Program-made: the position numbers and the translations under genes
Shown: positions 16,283 through 24,390 of the stretch, in pieces
Layout: the number at the start of each line of letters is the position of its first letter
Numbering within the stretch: position 1 is the first letter of the stretch
Assembly (NCBI GenBank): GCA_015056085.1
Contig: SVHA01000003.1
Coordinates: 158,096 to 222,095, forward strand
Reading direction: 5' to 3'
From: Clostridiales bacterium
GTDB taxonomy: Bacteria > Bacillota > Clostridia > Christensenellales > Aristaeellaceae
Length of the DNA stretch: 64,000 nt
Notes under the pieces: model-generated
Told to the model about the DNA's origin: nothing
The model's input: the letters and a program-made list of their open reading frames with translations, nothing else
Databases searched by the model: none

Positions 16283-16663
16283 TCAGTTTTCCTTTGCCTG
16301 CTGCTTGGAACGATAGTCCTCAATCGCCGCATGGATGGCTTCTTCCGCCAGCAGGGAGCAGTGCATCTTCACCGGGGGCAGGCCGTCCAGGGCTTCCGCC
16401 ACGGCCTTGTTGGTCAGCTGCAGCGCTTCCTCGATGGTCTTGCCCTTGACCAGTTCCGTGGCCATGGAGCTGGTTGCGATGGCTGCACCGCAGCCGAAGG
16501 TCTTGAACTTCACGTCCACGATCACGCCGTCTTCCACCTGGATGTCCATCTTCATGATGTCACCGCACTTGGCGTTGCCCACGGTGCCGGTGCCGCTGGC
16601 GTTTTCGATTTCACCCACGTTGCGGGGGTTAGCAAAATGGTCCATCACTTTTTCGCTATACAT
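16283..16663 (-). CDS. iscU: Fe-S cluster assembly scaffold, NifU/IscU type
   Basis: 126-residue scaffold on which NifS-derived sulfur and iron are assembled into [2Fe-2S]/[4Fe-4S] clusters. The three ligand cysteines are present: NAKCGDIMKMD with the characteristic Asp, KTFGCGAAIATSS and VKMHCSLLAEEAI. There is no C-terminal NifU extension, so it is the minimal scaffold used with NifS in Clostridia. It is the last gene of Rrf2-nifS-iscU, 42 bp after nifS. The naming nifU is equally acceptable. Confidence 0.93.
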   Translation of the reverse strand: MYSEKVMDHFANPRNVGEIENASGTGTVGNAKCGDIMKMDIQVEDGVIVDVKFKTFGCGAAIATSSMATELVKGKTIEEALQLTNKAVAEALDGLPPVKMHCSLLAEEAIHAAIEDYRSKQQAKEN

Positions 16664-16705
16664 ATTGATTTTCCTCCTGTGAGCCTGCTCAGTATGATTT
16701 GAATG

Positions 16706-17911
16706 TCAGTGGCTGTCCTTCATCAGGGGGCAGTTGCCGCCCAGGGTGCTGGTGAACACGTTCAGTGCGGACATATCCCGCAGCTGCTTAACGATGCCGG
16801 GCAGCGTGTCCAGCACATAATCCACATCGGCGTCGGTGGTGTCATTGCCCAGGGACAGGCGCAGGGAGCCATGGGCGATTTCGTGGGGCAGGCCGATGGC
16901 CAGCAGCACATGGCTGGGGTCCAGCGAGCCACTGGTGCAGGCAGAACCGGAAGAACCGGCGATGCCCGCCAGATCCAGGCGCAGCAGGAGAGCCTCGCCC
17001 TCAATGTAGCGCACGGACACATTGCAGTTGTTGGGCAGACGCAGGGTGGGATGACCGTTCAGCCGCACGTCGGGAATGGCTTCCAGAATGCCGCTGATGA
17101 GTTTGTCCCGCAAGGCGGTCATGCGGGCCGCCTTTTCGGCAAGATCGGTGGTGGCCAGTTCAATGGCCTTGCCCATGCCCACGATGCCCGGCAGGTTTTC
17201 CGTGCCGGCGCGCTTGCTGCGCTCCTGGGCGCCGCCGGTGAGATAGGTATCAATCTTCACGCCCCGGCGGATATACAATGCGCCCACACCCTTGGGGCCA
17301 TGGAACTTGTGGGCGGACATGGACAGAAGGTCAGCATTCATCTTCTGCACGTCCACCTCCACCGCACCCACGGCCTGCACCGCATCAGTGTGGAAGAGGA
17401 TCTTCTTTTCCCGGGCGAGGCGGCCGATTTCTTCCACCGGCTGCAACGTGCCAATTTCATTGTTGGCGGCCATGATGGTGATCAGAATGGTCTTGTCGGT
17501 GATGGCTTTTTCCACGTCTTCCACCGACACCCGACCGAATTCATCCACCGGCAGATAAGTCACCTCAAAGCCATGCTTTTCCAGCCACTGGCAGGTGTGC
17601 AGCACAGCGTGATGCTCAATGGCGGAGGTGATGATGTGGTTGCCCTTGTCCTTGTGGGCAAAGGCCACGCCCTTGATGGCCCAGTTGTCGCTCTCAGAGC
17701 CGCCGGCGGTGAAGTAGATTTCATTGGGCTGGGCATTGATAGCGGCAGCCACCTGCTTGCGGGCGGCTTCCACAGCCCGGCGGGCGTCCCGGCCCGTGGA
17801 GTGGATGGAAGAGGCATTGCCGTACACCTGGGTGAAGTAAGGCAGCATGGCCTCCAGCACTTCAGGGGAAACCGCCGTGGTGGCGGCATTATCCAGATAA
17901 ATGCGATTCAT
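16706..17911 (-). CDS. nifS: Cysteine desulfurase, NifS type
   Basis: 401-residue PLP enzyme that takes sulfur from L-cysteine and gives alanine. Seen: the N-terminal [18 protein letters not shown], the PLP Lys in [18 protein letters not shown], His in [13 protein letters not shown], and the persulfide Cys in [16 protein letters not shown] on a short loop. Start ATG 17911 ([12 protein letters not shown]) overlaps the Rrf2 stop as ATGA; the longer frame to 18040 is antisense-like sequence of the Rrf2 gene. It supplies sulfur to the IscU scaffold encoded downstream. Confidence 0.94.
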   Translation of the reverse strand: MNRIYLDNAATTAVSPEVLEAMLPYFTQVYGNASSIHSTGRDARRAVEAARKQVAAAINAQPNEIYFTAGGSESDNWAIKGVAFAHKDKGNHIITSAIEHHAVLHTCQWLEKHGFEVTYLPVDEFGRVSVEDVEKAITDKTILITIMAANNEIGTLQPVEEIGRLAREKKILFHTDAVQAVGAVEVDVQKMNADLLSMSAHKFHGPKGVGALYIRRGVKIDTYLTGGAQERSKRAGTENLPGIVGMGKAIELATTDLAEKAARMTALRDKLISGILEAIPDVRLNGHPTLRLPNNCNVSVRYIEGEALLLRLDLAGIAGSSGSACTSGSLDPSHVLLAIGLPHEIAHGSLRLSLGNDTTDADVDYVLDTLPGIVKQLRDMSALNVFTSTLGGNCPLMKDSH

Positions 17912-18348
17912 TGCATGAGCTCCTTTGTTACATCCGGGCCGCCGAAGCTTTCCTGCTCCAGCATATCCCTGAGGGTAATGGATTGCAGCACCTGGTTGAT
18001 GCTCCGAGAGAGGTATTCCCACACCTGCCGGCTCCGGCACTGTCCGGCCCGGCGGCAGCAGGATTCATCCCCCACGCACTCGGAAATGTTCAGCGGGCCT
18101 TCCAGCACGTCGATGATGTCGCCCACGGTGATTTCCTCCGGCGGCTTGGCCAGGGCATATCCGCCCTGGGCGCCCCGGACGGTGGCCACAAGGCCTGCCC
18201 GGCGCAGCGTTCCCAGCAGCTGTTCCAGATAATCCTCCGGCACGCCGCTTTCCGCCACAGCCTTCAGGGGCTGACAGCCCTGACCGAAGTGCTGGGCCAG
18301 GTAGTACATGGCGTAGAGCCCATACTTGCCCTTGGTGGATAACTTCAT
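17908..18348 (-). CDS. Rrf2 family regulator (IscR-like), Fe-S operon repressor
   Basis: 146 residues: winged helix-turn-helix at ~1-80 ([52 protein letters not shown]) and a cysteine cluster at ~90-105 ([17 protein letters not shown]) suited to bind an Fe-S cluster as in IscR. As first gene of the nifS-iscU operon it most likely senses cluster status and represses its own promoter. A good promoter (18430-18458) and an inverted repeat downstream of it (18389-18422) support autoregulation. Four Cys rather than the three Cys plus His of E. coli IscR. Confidence 0.9.
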   Translation of the reverse strand: MKLSTKGKYGLYAMYYLAQHFGQGCQPLKAVAESGVPEDYLEQLLGTLRRAGLVATVRGAQGGYALAKPPEEITVGDIIDVLEGPLNISECVGDESCCRRAGQCRSRQVWEYLSRSINQVLQSITLRDMLEQESFGGPDVTKELMQ

Positions 18349-18388
18349 CTCCGGCTCCTTTCCGCTTTCAGGCGAATTCGTGTCCTGT

Positions 18389-18422
18389 GGATAAATCCCG
18401 ACACAATTCCTCGGGATTATCC
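18389..18422. promoter_or_regulatory. Inverted repeat in the Rrf2 leader, candidate operator
   Basis: Arms GGATAAATCCCGA and TCGGGATTATCC (one-base bulge) around a 9-nt centre, just downstream of the Rrf2 promoter. The left arm overlaps a perfect DnaA 9-mer TGTGGATAA at 18386-18394. Confidence 0.55.
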
Positions 18423-18429
18423 CCTGTGC

Positions 18430-18458
18430 ATTCTATCATACCCGACCATTTGTGTCAA
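18430..18458 (-). promoter_or_regulatory. Sigma-A promoter of Rrf2-nifS-iscU
   Basis: On the - strand TTGACA (18458-18453), 17-nt spacer, TAGAAT (18435-18430). Confidence 0.8.
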
Positions 18459-18496
18459 CATTCAACCGATAAATATTTCCAAGTTTCCTTGATAAG

Positions 18497-18523
18497 AAAA
18501 TCCGCCCCCTGATGGAGGCGGAT
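18497..18523 (-). terminator. Terminator-like hairpin after the MacB-like transporter
   Basis: On the - strand ATCCGCC / GGCGGAT region followed by TTTTC, 21 bp past the stop of the 1000-residue ABC gene. Confidence 0.6.
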
Positions 18524-18543
18524 GAATGTTAGAAAAACGGAGG

Positions 18544-21500
18544 TTATTCCGTCCTCAAGGCCACCACGGGGTCCTTGCGGGCGGCGCTGCGGGAGGGAAT
18601 CATGCCGGAGATGAGGGTCAGCACCACGCTGATGATCACCAGAATGATGGCCGCCGGAGCGGGCACGAAAGCCCGGAGGTTGGCGATGCCGGTCAGGGCG
18701 TAGAGGATGGCGTTGATGGGAATGCACATAAGCAGCGTCACCAGCACGCCCAGAGCGCCGGAGGAAAAGCCGATAATGACCGTTTCTGCGGTAAACATAC
18801 TGCTGACGTTGCGCTTGGAGGCGCCCAGGGCACGCAGGATGCCGATTTCCTTGGTGCGCTCCTGCACGGAAATCAGGGTGATGACGCCAATCATGATGGA
18901 GGACACCACCAGCGAGATGGCCACGAAGGCAATCAGCACATAGGTGATGGCGTCGATGATGGTGGTGATGGAAGACAGCATGATGCCGATGAAGTCCGTG
19001 TACTTGACACGGGACATATCATCCTTATCGGCATTGTAGCGGGCGATTTCCGCCTCCACCACATCCTTGTTGGCAAAGGAGGAAGCGAAGATGTTCACCG
19101 AGGCGGGATCCTCCAGGTCCATGTAGCCAAGGGTCAGCAGGTTGCTTTCCAGCGTGGCAGGAGAGAACTCCATCACCTCGTCATAATACAGGGCGCACTG
19201 CTCATCCGTATAGCCCATCATCTCCATAGCAAAGGCCATGTTGAGCTGGATGGCGGGCATTTCGTTCATCTTCTCCGCCACCTGCAGGGCGTATTCCGCT
19301 TCCACCTGCTGGGCAATCATACCGGCGAAGATTTCCTGCAGGTCCTCGTCGGACATGGCAGTGACATAACTGCCGATTTCCTCGTCGCTCAGACCCATCT
19401 GCGCCTTGAGGCCTTCAGAGAGGGTGGTTTCCATGTCTTCCCTCGTCAGTTGGGACAGCGCCTGGGTCACGGCCTGGGTCATGATTTCCTCAGAGGGAAT
19501 GCTCTTGATGCGCACATACACGGCGGCCTTGTCCGCATCCGTCAGGGACTCCACATGGGCACGGAAATCAGCGGCTTTCTGCTGGGCAGTGAGGCTACCG
19601 GTGTTGGATTCAAAGGGCAGGCCGGTGATCACGTCCACCGTGGGGCTGGCCTGCTGTGCCTTGATGGCTGCAGAGTCCGAGGACTTGGTGACCACGTATT
19701 CCGTCAGGGCGCTGGTGTAGGCGATGGCGCCGGTCATCATGGCAGCGGCAGCGTCGGGGTTGGGGCGGATGATGCCCACCACCTTCAGCGGCAGGCCGTT
19801 ATCGTAGAGATAACGCATCCCGGCGTCGGTGGTACGCAAATCACGGTAGAGGCCCGTGGCTTCATCCAGCACATAGCAGTCGGCGGGCAGCACCACCCGG
19901 TACTGCAGGTTGCAGATTTCCTCATACGTCCACTGGACTTCCGTCTTTTCCAGCTTGGTGCCATCCACCGCAGCGGCCATGATCTTGTCCATTTCCGCTT
20001 CCGGCAACAGGCCCAGGGCATAGAGGGACATATCTTCCAGTTCGTTGTTTTCGTCCACCACCACGACCACCTGATCGTAGCTGTTGGGCCATGCGCCGTA
20101 GACAAGGTCGTACTGGTTTTTCACCACGTCGCTCACGGGAGCGCCGTCCTTGCCGGGCAGCAGTTCCTCCCAGAGGGAGAACATCTCGTTGCTCTGAGCG
20201 ATGGACGCCGCCGCCACTTCGTTGCTCTGCATCATGGTGGTCAGGCTCATCAGGTCCATGCCCAGGAATTCACCCATCTTGCTGGTCATCAGCTTGGTGG
20301 CGTCCGTCGAGGCCACTTCGCCGTCCACATTGCGGGTGTAGACCATCAGCGGCAGGTCGTAGCCATACTGCACGCTGCTGATCGCGGGATACAGCGCCGA
20401 CGCGGGGTCGTTCAATTGCTCATCCAGGAACACCTTGAAGCTCCGCAGGTCGTTTTCCCGCATTTCCAGGCTGTTCATGGCGTTGACCATGTCATAGGTG
20501 GCGCTGCGCTGATACACAGCGTCCCCCGACCGGTCGCTTTCTTCGCTCACGCTTTCCATGAACATCAGCATCATGGCGGACATATCCATCGTCGCGCCCT
20601 GAATGGTGATGGGATAGGAGGACAGGGCTTCCTCCTGCACGGTGTTGATGTAGGTGGTCATGCCCTGGGAGATGGCCAGAATCAGCGCAATGCCGATAAT
20701 GCCGATGGAACCGGCAAAGGAGGTCAGCAGCGTGCGGCCCTTCTTGCTCACCAGATTCTTGAAGGACAGCATGAAGGCCGTGCCGAAGGACATGGAGGAT
20801 TTCTTTTCCCGTTTGGCCTTCTTGCCGGGCTTTTCCGCCTTTTGGCGGGCTTCGTCGAGTTCTTCCGCCGTCAGGGGCATGGAGTCGTCGGTGATCACGC
20901 CATCCAGCATCCGGATGATGCGGGTGGAGTATTTCTCCGCCAGGTCGGGGTTATGGGTGACCATGATGACCAGCCTGTTTTCGGACACCTTTTTGAGGAT
21001 GTCCATCACCTGCACGCTGGTTTCCGTGTCCAGGGCGCCGGTGGGCTCGTCGGCCAGGATAATGTCGGGGTTATTCACCAGCGCACGGGCGATGGCCACG
21101 CGCTGCATCTGTCCGCCGGACATCTCGTTGGGCTTCTTGGAGAGCTGATCGCCCAGGCCCACTTCTTCCAGCGCCTGTTTGGCCCGGGCCCGGCGCTCCT
21201 TGCGGGAAACGCCGGAGAGGGTCAGCGCCAGTTCCACATTCCGCAGAACGGACTGATGGGGAATGAGGTGATAGCTCTGGAAAATAAAGCCGATGGAGTG
21301 ATTGCGGTAGGTGTCCCAGTCCCGGTCGCTGAAGTCCTTGGTGGAGCGGCCGTTGATCATCAGGTCGCCGCTGGTATACTGATCCAGCCCGCCAATGATA
21401 TTGAGCATGGTGGTTTTGCCGCAGCCGGAGGGGCCCAGCACGGACACAAATTCGCTCTGGCGAAACGCCAGATCAACGTCCTTGAGCGCTTCAACCTTGC

Positions 21501-21546
21501 CCGCCCCTGCCGGGTATTCCTTGCGGATTTTTTTGAGTTCCAACAT
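18544..21546 (-). CDS. Fused ABC transporter, ATPase plus FtsX/MacB-type permease
   Basis: 1000 residues. N-terminal ATPase (~1-225) of the LolD/MacB class: Walker [14 protein letters not shown]-loop [12 protein letters not shown], signature [15 protein letters not shown], Walker [14 protein letters not shown]-switch VTHNPDLA. After a Lys-rich linker comes a first helix ([20 protein letters not shown], ~285), a ~550-residue extracytoplasmic region, then three C-terminal helices of the FtsX fold (~870-990, from [20 protein letters not shown] to [13 protein letters not shown]). The family moves peptides, antibiotics or lipoproteins out of the membrane by mechanotransmission. It follows a MarR gene with 60 bp between, so it is probably the MarR target. 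The very large extracellular domain is typical of Clostridia homologues. Confidence 0.87.
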   Translation of the reverse strand: MLELKKIRKEYPAGAGKVEALKDVDLAFRQSEFVSVLGPSGCGKTTMLNIIGGLDQYTSGDLMINGRSTKDFSDRDWDTYRNHSIGFIFQSYHLIPHQSVLRNVELALTLSGVSRKERRARAKQALEEVGLGDQLSKKPNEMSGGQMQRVAIARALVNNPDIILADEPTGALDTETSVQVMDILKKVSENRLVIMVTHNPDLAEKYSTRIIRMLDGVITDDSMPLTAEELDEARQKAEKPGKKAKREKKSSMSFGTAFMLSFKNLVSKKGRTLLTSFAGSIGIIGIALILAISQGMTTYINTVQEEALSSYPITIQGATMDMSAMMLMFMESVSEESDRSGDAVYQRSATYDMVNAMNSLEMRENDLRSFKVFLDEQLNDPASALYPAISSVQYGYDLPLMVYTRNVDGEVASTDATKLMTSKMGEFLGMDLMSLTTMMQSNEVAAASIAQSNEMFSLWEELLPGKDGAPVSDVVKNQYDLVYGAWPNSYDQVVVVVDENNELEDMSLYALGLLPEAEMDKIMAAAVDGTKLEKTEVQWTYEEICNLQYRVVLPADCYVLDEATGLYRDLRTTDAGMRYLYDNGLPLKVVGIIRPNPDAAAAMMTGAIAYTSALTEYVVTKSSDSAAIKAQQASPTVDVITGLPFESNTGSLTAQQKAADFRAHVESLTDADKAAVYVRIKSIPSEEIMTQAVTQALSQLTREDMETTLSEGLKAQMGLSDEEIGSYVTAMSDEDLQEIFAGMIAQQVEAEYALQVAEKMNEMPAIQLNMAFAMEMMGYTDEQCALYYDEVMEFSPATLESNLLTLGYMDLEDPASVNIFASSFANKDVVEAEIARYNADKDDMSRVKYTDFIGIMLSSITTIIDAITYVLIAFVAISLVVSSIMIGVITLISVQERTKEIGILRALGASKRNVSSMFTAETVIIGFSSGALGVLVTLLMCIPINAILYALTGIANLRAFVPAPAAIILVIISVVLTLISGMIPSRSAARKDPVVALRTE

Positions 21547-21606
21547 AATAGTGTGGCCCTTCCTTTCTGCTTTTCAGCATCGTTGCAATGTGCCACCACT
21601 GCTTTG

Positions 21607-22059
21607 TTATTCTTCTCCCACTCTCATCTGCTGAAGAAGCCTGTTGGCGTTGTCCGACACCGTTTGGGAAAAATGGAGCCAGACCCGGATTTCCTCCTCC
21701 GAAACGCCTTCCAGAATCAGCCGGATGAATTTCTGCATACACTCGTTGCGCTGACGGTACACCGTCTGTGCCTTTTCCGTCAGGATCAGCCGCACCTTAC
21801 GCCGGTCTTCCGGCACCGACTGGCGCTTCACATATCCCTGGCTGACCATCTGCTCGATGTACATGGACACAAGGCTGGGTCGGATGTCGCAGTGCTCCGA
21901 AATATCCTTGCTTGTGTTCTTCTCCGGATAATCCCCGAGATACATCAGCGCCGTGAAAGCCGGACGGGACAATCCCGCCGCTTCGCACAAGGGCTGCGTC
22001 ATGGTCACAAACGCCTTGGTCAGCGTCTGGGACATCCGAAGAAATTCCCGCCGGTACAT
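21607..22059 (-). CDS. MarR family transcriptional regulator
   Basis: 150 residues with the winged helix core at ~30-100 (LSRPAFTALMYLGDY, SKDISEHCDIRPSLVSMYIEQMVSQGYVKRQSVPEDRRKVRLILTEK split over helix and wing with the conserved DRR) and dimerising helices at both ends. ATG 22059 is preferred over ATG 22065, which sits directly on the GGAGGAGGGGG site. MarR proteins usually repress themselves and an adjacent exporter; here the ABC transporter is downstream and inverted operators flank the promoter. Ligand unknown. Confidence 0.87.
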   Translation of the reverse strand: MYRREFLRMSQTLTKAFVTMTQPLCEAAGLSRPAFTALMYLGDYPEKNTSKDISEHCDIRPSLVSMYIEQMVSQGYVKRQSVPEDRRKVRLILTEKAQTVYRQRNECMQKFIRLILEGVSEEEIRVWLHFSQTVSDNANRLLQQMRVGEE

Positions 22060-22096
22060 GAGCATCCCCCTCCTCCACCGCTGATTACTTCACGAA

Positions 22097-22150
22097 TTGA
22101 AATTTTCGGGAATCACAATTAATTATAGCGAATTTTTCCTGAAATTTCAA
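22097..22150 (-). promoter_or_regulatory. MarR promoter with flanking inverted operators
   Basis: On the - strand TTGAAA (22150-22145), 17-nt spacer, TATAAT (22127-22122). Two inverted copies of one sequence flank the -10 box: TTGAAATTTTCGGGAA at 22097-22112 on + and its near match TTGAAATTTCAGGAA on - at 22150-22136, the latter covering the -35 box. Confidence 0.65.
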
Positions 22151-22202
22151 GGGAAAACGCCCCCGAAGCAGGTCAAGGATTGTTGAATCTGGTCGAAAAC
22201 GC

Positions 22203-22245
22203 AAAAAAGCGGCCCCCTGAAGCATTTTCCGCTCCGGGAGCCGCC
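22203..22245 (-). terminator. Intrinsic terminator of the ABC-2 exporter operon
   Basis: On the - strand a GC-rich stem GGCGGCTCCC / GGGGGCCGC followed by six T, 7 bp past the permease stop. Confidence 0.75.
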
Positions 22246-22251
22246 TGAATG

Positions 22252-22983
22252 TTATTGCTTTTTCATCTGCCGAAGGAACAGCACAACCGCCAGCACCACC
22301 GCCCCGGCGGCATATCCCGCCACCCAGACAAGGTGGCTGCCGGCAGCGGCAAAATCCCCCGCAAAGGCGAATTTGGCCGCCTGCACCCCATGGCTGAAGG
22401 GCAGCACGTTTGCCGCTGCCACAAAGGCGCCACCCACCAGTTCCAGATCAAACCAGATGCCGGAAAGCCACGCCGTCAGGTTGGTCAGCAGGGCGCCGCA
22501 GATGCCGCCCACCTGCTTCTGATTCAGGATGCTGCCAAAGAGCAGCCCCAGGGCGATGAAAAACACCGCTGCAGGAAGGGATAAAAGCACCGTCCAGAGG
22601 ATGTTCACGGTGAGGGTCATGCCCAGCACCGCCCCCACGATAAGGCAGAATGCGCTCTGCAAAAGGGCGATGGGCACCATGGGCAGCGTGTATCCCAGGA
22701 TGAAATCCGCCGCCGTCATGGGCGTGGCGTACAGCCGCATCAGGAAGGCGCTCTCCCTGTCTTTGGCGATGATGGTGGCGGAAAACAGCGTCATGAATGC
22801 CAGCCCGAACACCGTCATGGATGGGGCCAGGGCGTCGATTTCAAACATGGACACCGGGATGTTTGCCTGAATCGCCGTCAAAAGCAGAATCAGGATGCCC
22901 GGAAACCCCAGCCCGAAGATCAGCGTCAGCGGGTCCCGCACGATTTCCTTCCAGTTGCGCTTCGCAAAGGCCATCATTCTCAT
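22252..22983 (-). CDS. ABC-2 type transporter permease
   Basis: 243-residue membrane subunit of a drug/lipid-type exporter with six helices (FGLGFPGILILLLTAIQ, MTVFGLAFMTLFSATIIA, LPMVPIALLQSAFCLIVGAVLG, ILWTVLLSLPAAVFFIALGLLFG, the ICGALLTNLTAWLSGIWF segment and the last AGYAAGAVVLAVVLFL). The ABC-2 signature region is LPFSHGVQAAKFAF. It starts 3 bp after the stop of its ATPase gene, so the two proteins form one transporter. Substrate unknown. Confidence 0.85.
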   Translation of the reverse strand: MRMMAFAKRNWKEIVRDPLTLIFGLGFPGILILLLTAIQANIPVSMFEIDALAPSMTVFGLAFMTLFSATIIAKDRESAFLMRLYATPMTAADFILGYTLPMVPIALLQSAFCLIVGAVLGMTLTVNILWTVLLSLPAAVFFIALGLLFGSILNQKQVGGICGALLTNLTAWLSGIWFDLELVGGAFVAAANVLPFSHGVQAAKFAFAGDFAAAGSHLVWVAGYAAGAVVLAVVLFLRQMKKQ

Positions 22984-22986
22984 GGC

Positions 22987-23709
22987 TTACACCCCCTTCA
23001 CCAGCGCCACAAAGGCGTCTTCAAAGCGCTCTTTTCCCGCCTGAGCCTTCAGTTCCCCGGCGGTGCCCAGGGCGATCAGCCGCCCGGCCTTCATAATGCC
23101 GATGCGGTCGGACAGCCCCTCGGCTTCCTCCATGTAATGGGTGGTGAGGATGATGGTGACCTTCCCCTTCAGCGCCCGGATGGTATCCCACAGTTCGCTG
23201 CGGGCGATGACGTCCAGCCCCAGCGTCGGTTCATCCAGGAAGAGAATCTGCGGCTGACCCACCAGCGCCAGCGCAATGCTGAGCCGCCTCTGCCAGCCCC
23301 CGGACAGCTTACCCGCCCGGCGATGAAGCACTTCCTGCAGGTGGAATTCCTCCGTCAGCGCCGCCAGTTTTTCTTTCTGCGCCTGTTTGTCATACCCGTA
23401 CACGCCGCACATCATGGCCAGGTTTTCCTCCACCGTCAGGTTGGGCGCCACGGCGGTATCCTGCGGGGAAATGCCAATCAGCCGCCGCACCTCCCCCGGC
23501 TGATGCACGATGCTGCTGCCCATCAGCAGCGCATCGCCGCCGGTGGGCCGGGCGAGGCAGGCCAGCATCTTGATGGCGGTGGTTTTTCCGGCGCCGTTGA
23601 CCCCCAGCAATGCAAACAATTCCCCCGGGCGGACGCTCAGGGTCAGGCCATCCACCGCCCGCACGTCCCCGTATACTTTCGTCAGATTCCTGATTTCAAT
23701 GGCTTCCAT
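22987..23709 (-). CDS. ABC transporter ATP-binding protein (DrrA/CcmA type)
   Basis: 240-residue ATPase: Walker A GVNGAGKTTAIK, Q-loop GISPQDTAVAPNLTV, signature LSGGWQRRLSIALAL, Walker B ILFLDEPTLGLD, H-switch LTTHYMEEAE. The pattern is that of ATPases pairing with ABC-2 permeases, which here follows at once. ATG 23709 (MEAIEIRNLTKVYG) is 9 nt past AAAGG; an ATG at 23718 is too close to the site. Probably a multidrug or antibiotic exporter, though many such pairs lack a known substrate. Confidence 0.88.
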   Translation of the reverse strand: MEAIEIRNLTKVYGDVRAVDGLTLSVRPGELFALLGVNGAGKTTAIKMLACLARPTGGDALLMGSSIVHQPGEVRRLIGISPQDTAVAPNLTVEENLAMMCGVYGYDKQAQKEKLAALTEEFHLQEVLHRRAGKLSGGWQRRLSIALALVGQPQILFLDEPTLGLDVIARSELWDTIRALKGKVTIILTTHYMEEAEGLSDRIGIMKAGRLIALGTAGELKAQAGKERFEDAFVALVKGV

Positions 23710-23773
23710 ATCAATCATCCTTTCATTCCTTGCAAAGAAAAAGCGCAGCGCCGATTTTCCTCTTGCGTGAAAA

Positions 23774-23974
23774 TCAGCCCTGCGTCTGAGCGTCTTGGCC
23801 GCTAAAATTCATTTGGGCGGCGAAGGTGATTTCCCCCTTCTCCGCGTTCACCAGATACTCCCGTTTGCACTTGGGGCAAAACAGCGGAAACTGCACCAGC
23901 ACCGTGCCCTCCAGCATCCGGGTGCGGGTTTTCCCGCCGCACCCCGGGCACAGCACCCACTTTTCCTCCTGCAT
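23774..23974 (-). CDS. Cysteine-rich KTR domain protein
   Basis: 66 residues of the cysteine-rich KTR family: WVLCPGCGGKTRTRM then FPLFCPKCKREYLVN. The two CPxC knuckles should bind one zinc ion; the KTR triad is the family hallmark. Homologues are frequent in Bacillota and on integrative elements, with no proven role (nucleic-acid or protein binding is plausible). The start (ATG 23974) is 4 bp after the abrB-like stop, with GAGGA in the end of that gene, so the two are co-translated. It is missed if the longer unrelated frame to 24136 is taken. Confidence 0.75.
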   Translation of the reverse strand: MQEEKWVLCPGCGGKTRTRMLEGTVLVQFPLFCPKCKREYLVNAEKGEITFAAQMNFSGQDAQTQG

Positions 23975-23978
23975 CTGA

Positions 23979-24194
23979 TTATTCCTCATCCTCATTCGTC
24001 TCGTACACCGCATGAGAGAAGGCCTCAAACATCGTCTTGGGCGGGATGGCAATGCCCCGCTTGTCATCCCCCAGCAGCACCAGCGTATCGCCCGGCTGAA
24101 TGCCAAACAGCTCCCGCGCCTGCTTGGGAATGACAATCTGTCCCTTTTCCCCCACTGTGACGGTCCAGGCGTATTTTCCCTTCGGTCTGCCCAT
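23979..24194 (-). CDS. AbrB/SpoVT-type DNA-binding protein
   Basis: 71 residues with the swapped-hairpin AbrB/MazE fold: TVTVGEKGQIVIPKQARELF and IQPGDTLVLLGDDKRGIAI, then an acidic tail (YETNEDEE). Such proteins act as transition-state regulators or antitoxin-like repressors and often control themselves. ATG 24194 follows AAAGGAGG. The promoter 24239-24267 has two direct 9-bp repeats right after the -10 box, a likely binding site. The partner gene encodes the KTR protein, not a toxin of known type. Confidence 0.88.
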   Translation of the reverse strand: MGRPKGKYAWTVTVGEKGQIVIPKQARELFGIQPGDTLVLLGDDKRGIAIPPKTMFEAFSHAVYETNEDEE

Positions 24195-24220
24195 GGCTGC
24201 CCCTCCTTTTAGTGGGTTAA

Positions 24221-24267
24221 GTATGATTTGTATGACTTATTATACCTCCGCCGCCCGAAAAAGTCAA
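24221..24267 (-). promoter_or_regulatory. Promoter and candidate operator of the AbrB-KTR operon
   Basis: On the - strand TTGACT (24267-24262), 17-nt spacer, TATAAT (24244-24239). Immediately downstream lie direct repeats AAGTCATAC and AAATCATAC (24238-24230, 24229-24221). Confidence 0.7.
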
Positions 24268-24335
24268 TGGTGTATCCTGATTTTTGCATAATTCCTGTTT
24301 TTTCAGCGCAGCACCCCCATATTGCCCGAAAATAT

Positions 24336-24343
24336 GCTATAAT
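24336..24343 (+). promoter_or_regulatory. Probable extended -10 promoter of the duplicated secreted protein
   Basis: TATAAT at 24338-24343 with TG one base upstream (TGCTATAAT); no clear -35 box. Confidence 0.5.
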
Positions 24344-24390
24344 GATCGCAGCACTAAATCGTTTCGTGCATAGGAGAAAGGAGATCACCC

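Noticed and set aside
18526..22122. Open frame of 1198 codons on + opposite the MacB-like transporter
   Set aside because: His/Gly-rich composition and exact antisense position to a recognisable ABC transporter; such long shadow frames arise from GC-rich third positions. The same holds for the long frames at 35731-38823, 42636-45098 and 57928-60021.
23974..24136. N-terminal extension of the KTR protein
   Set aside because: It overlaps abrB in another frame and is Arg/Cys/Ser-rich nonsense; the KTR fold starts at ATG 23974.
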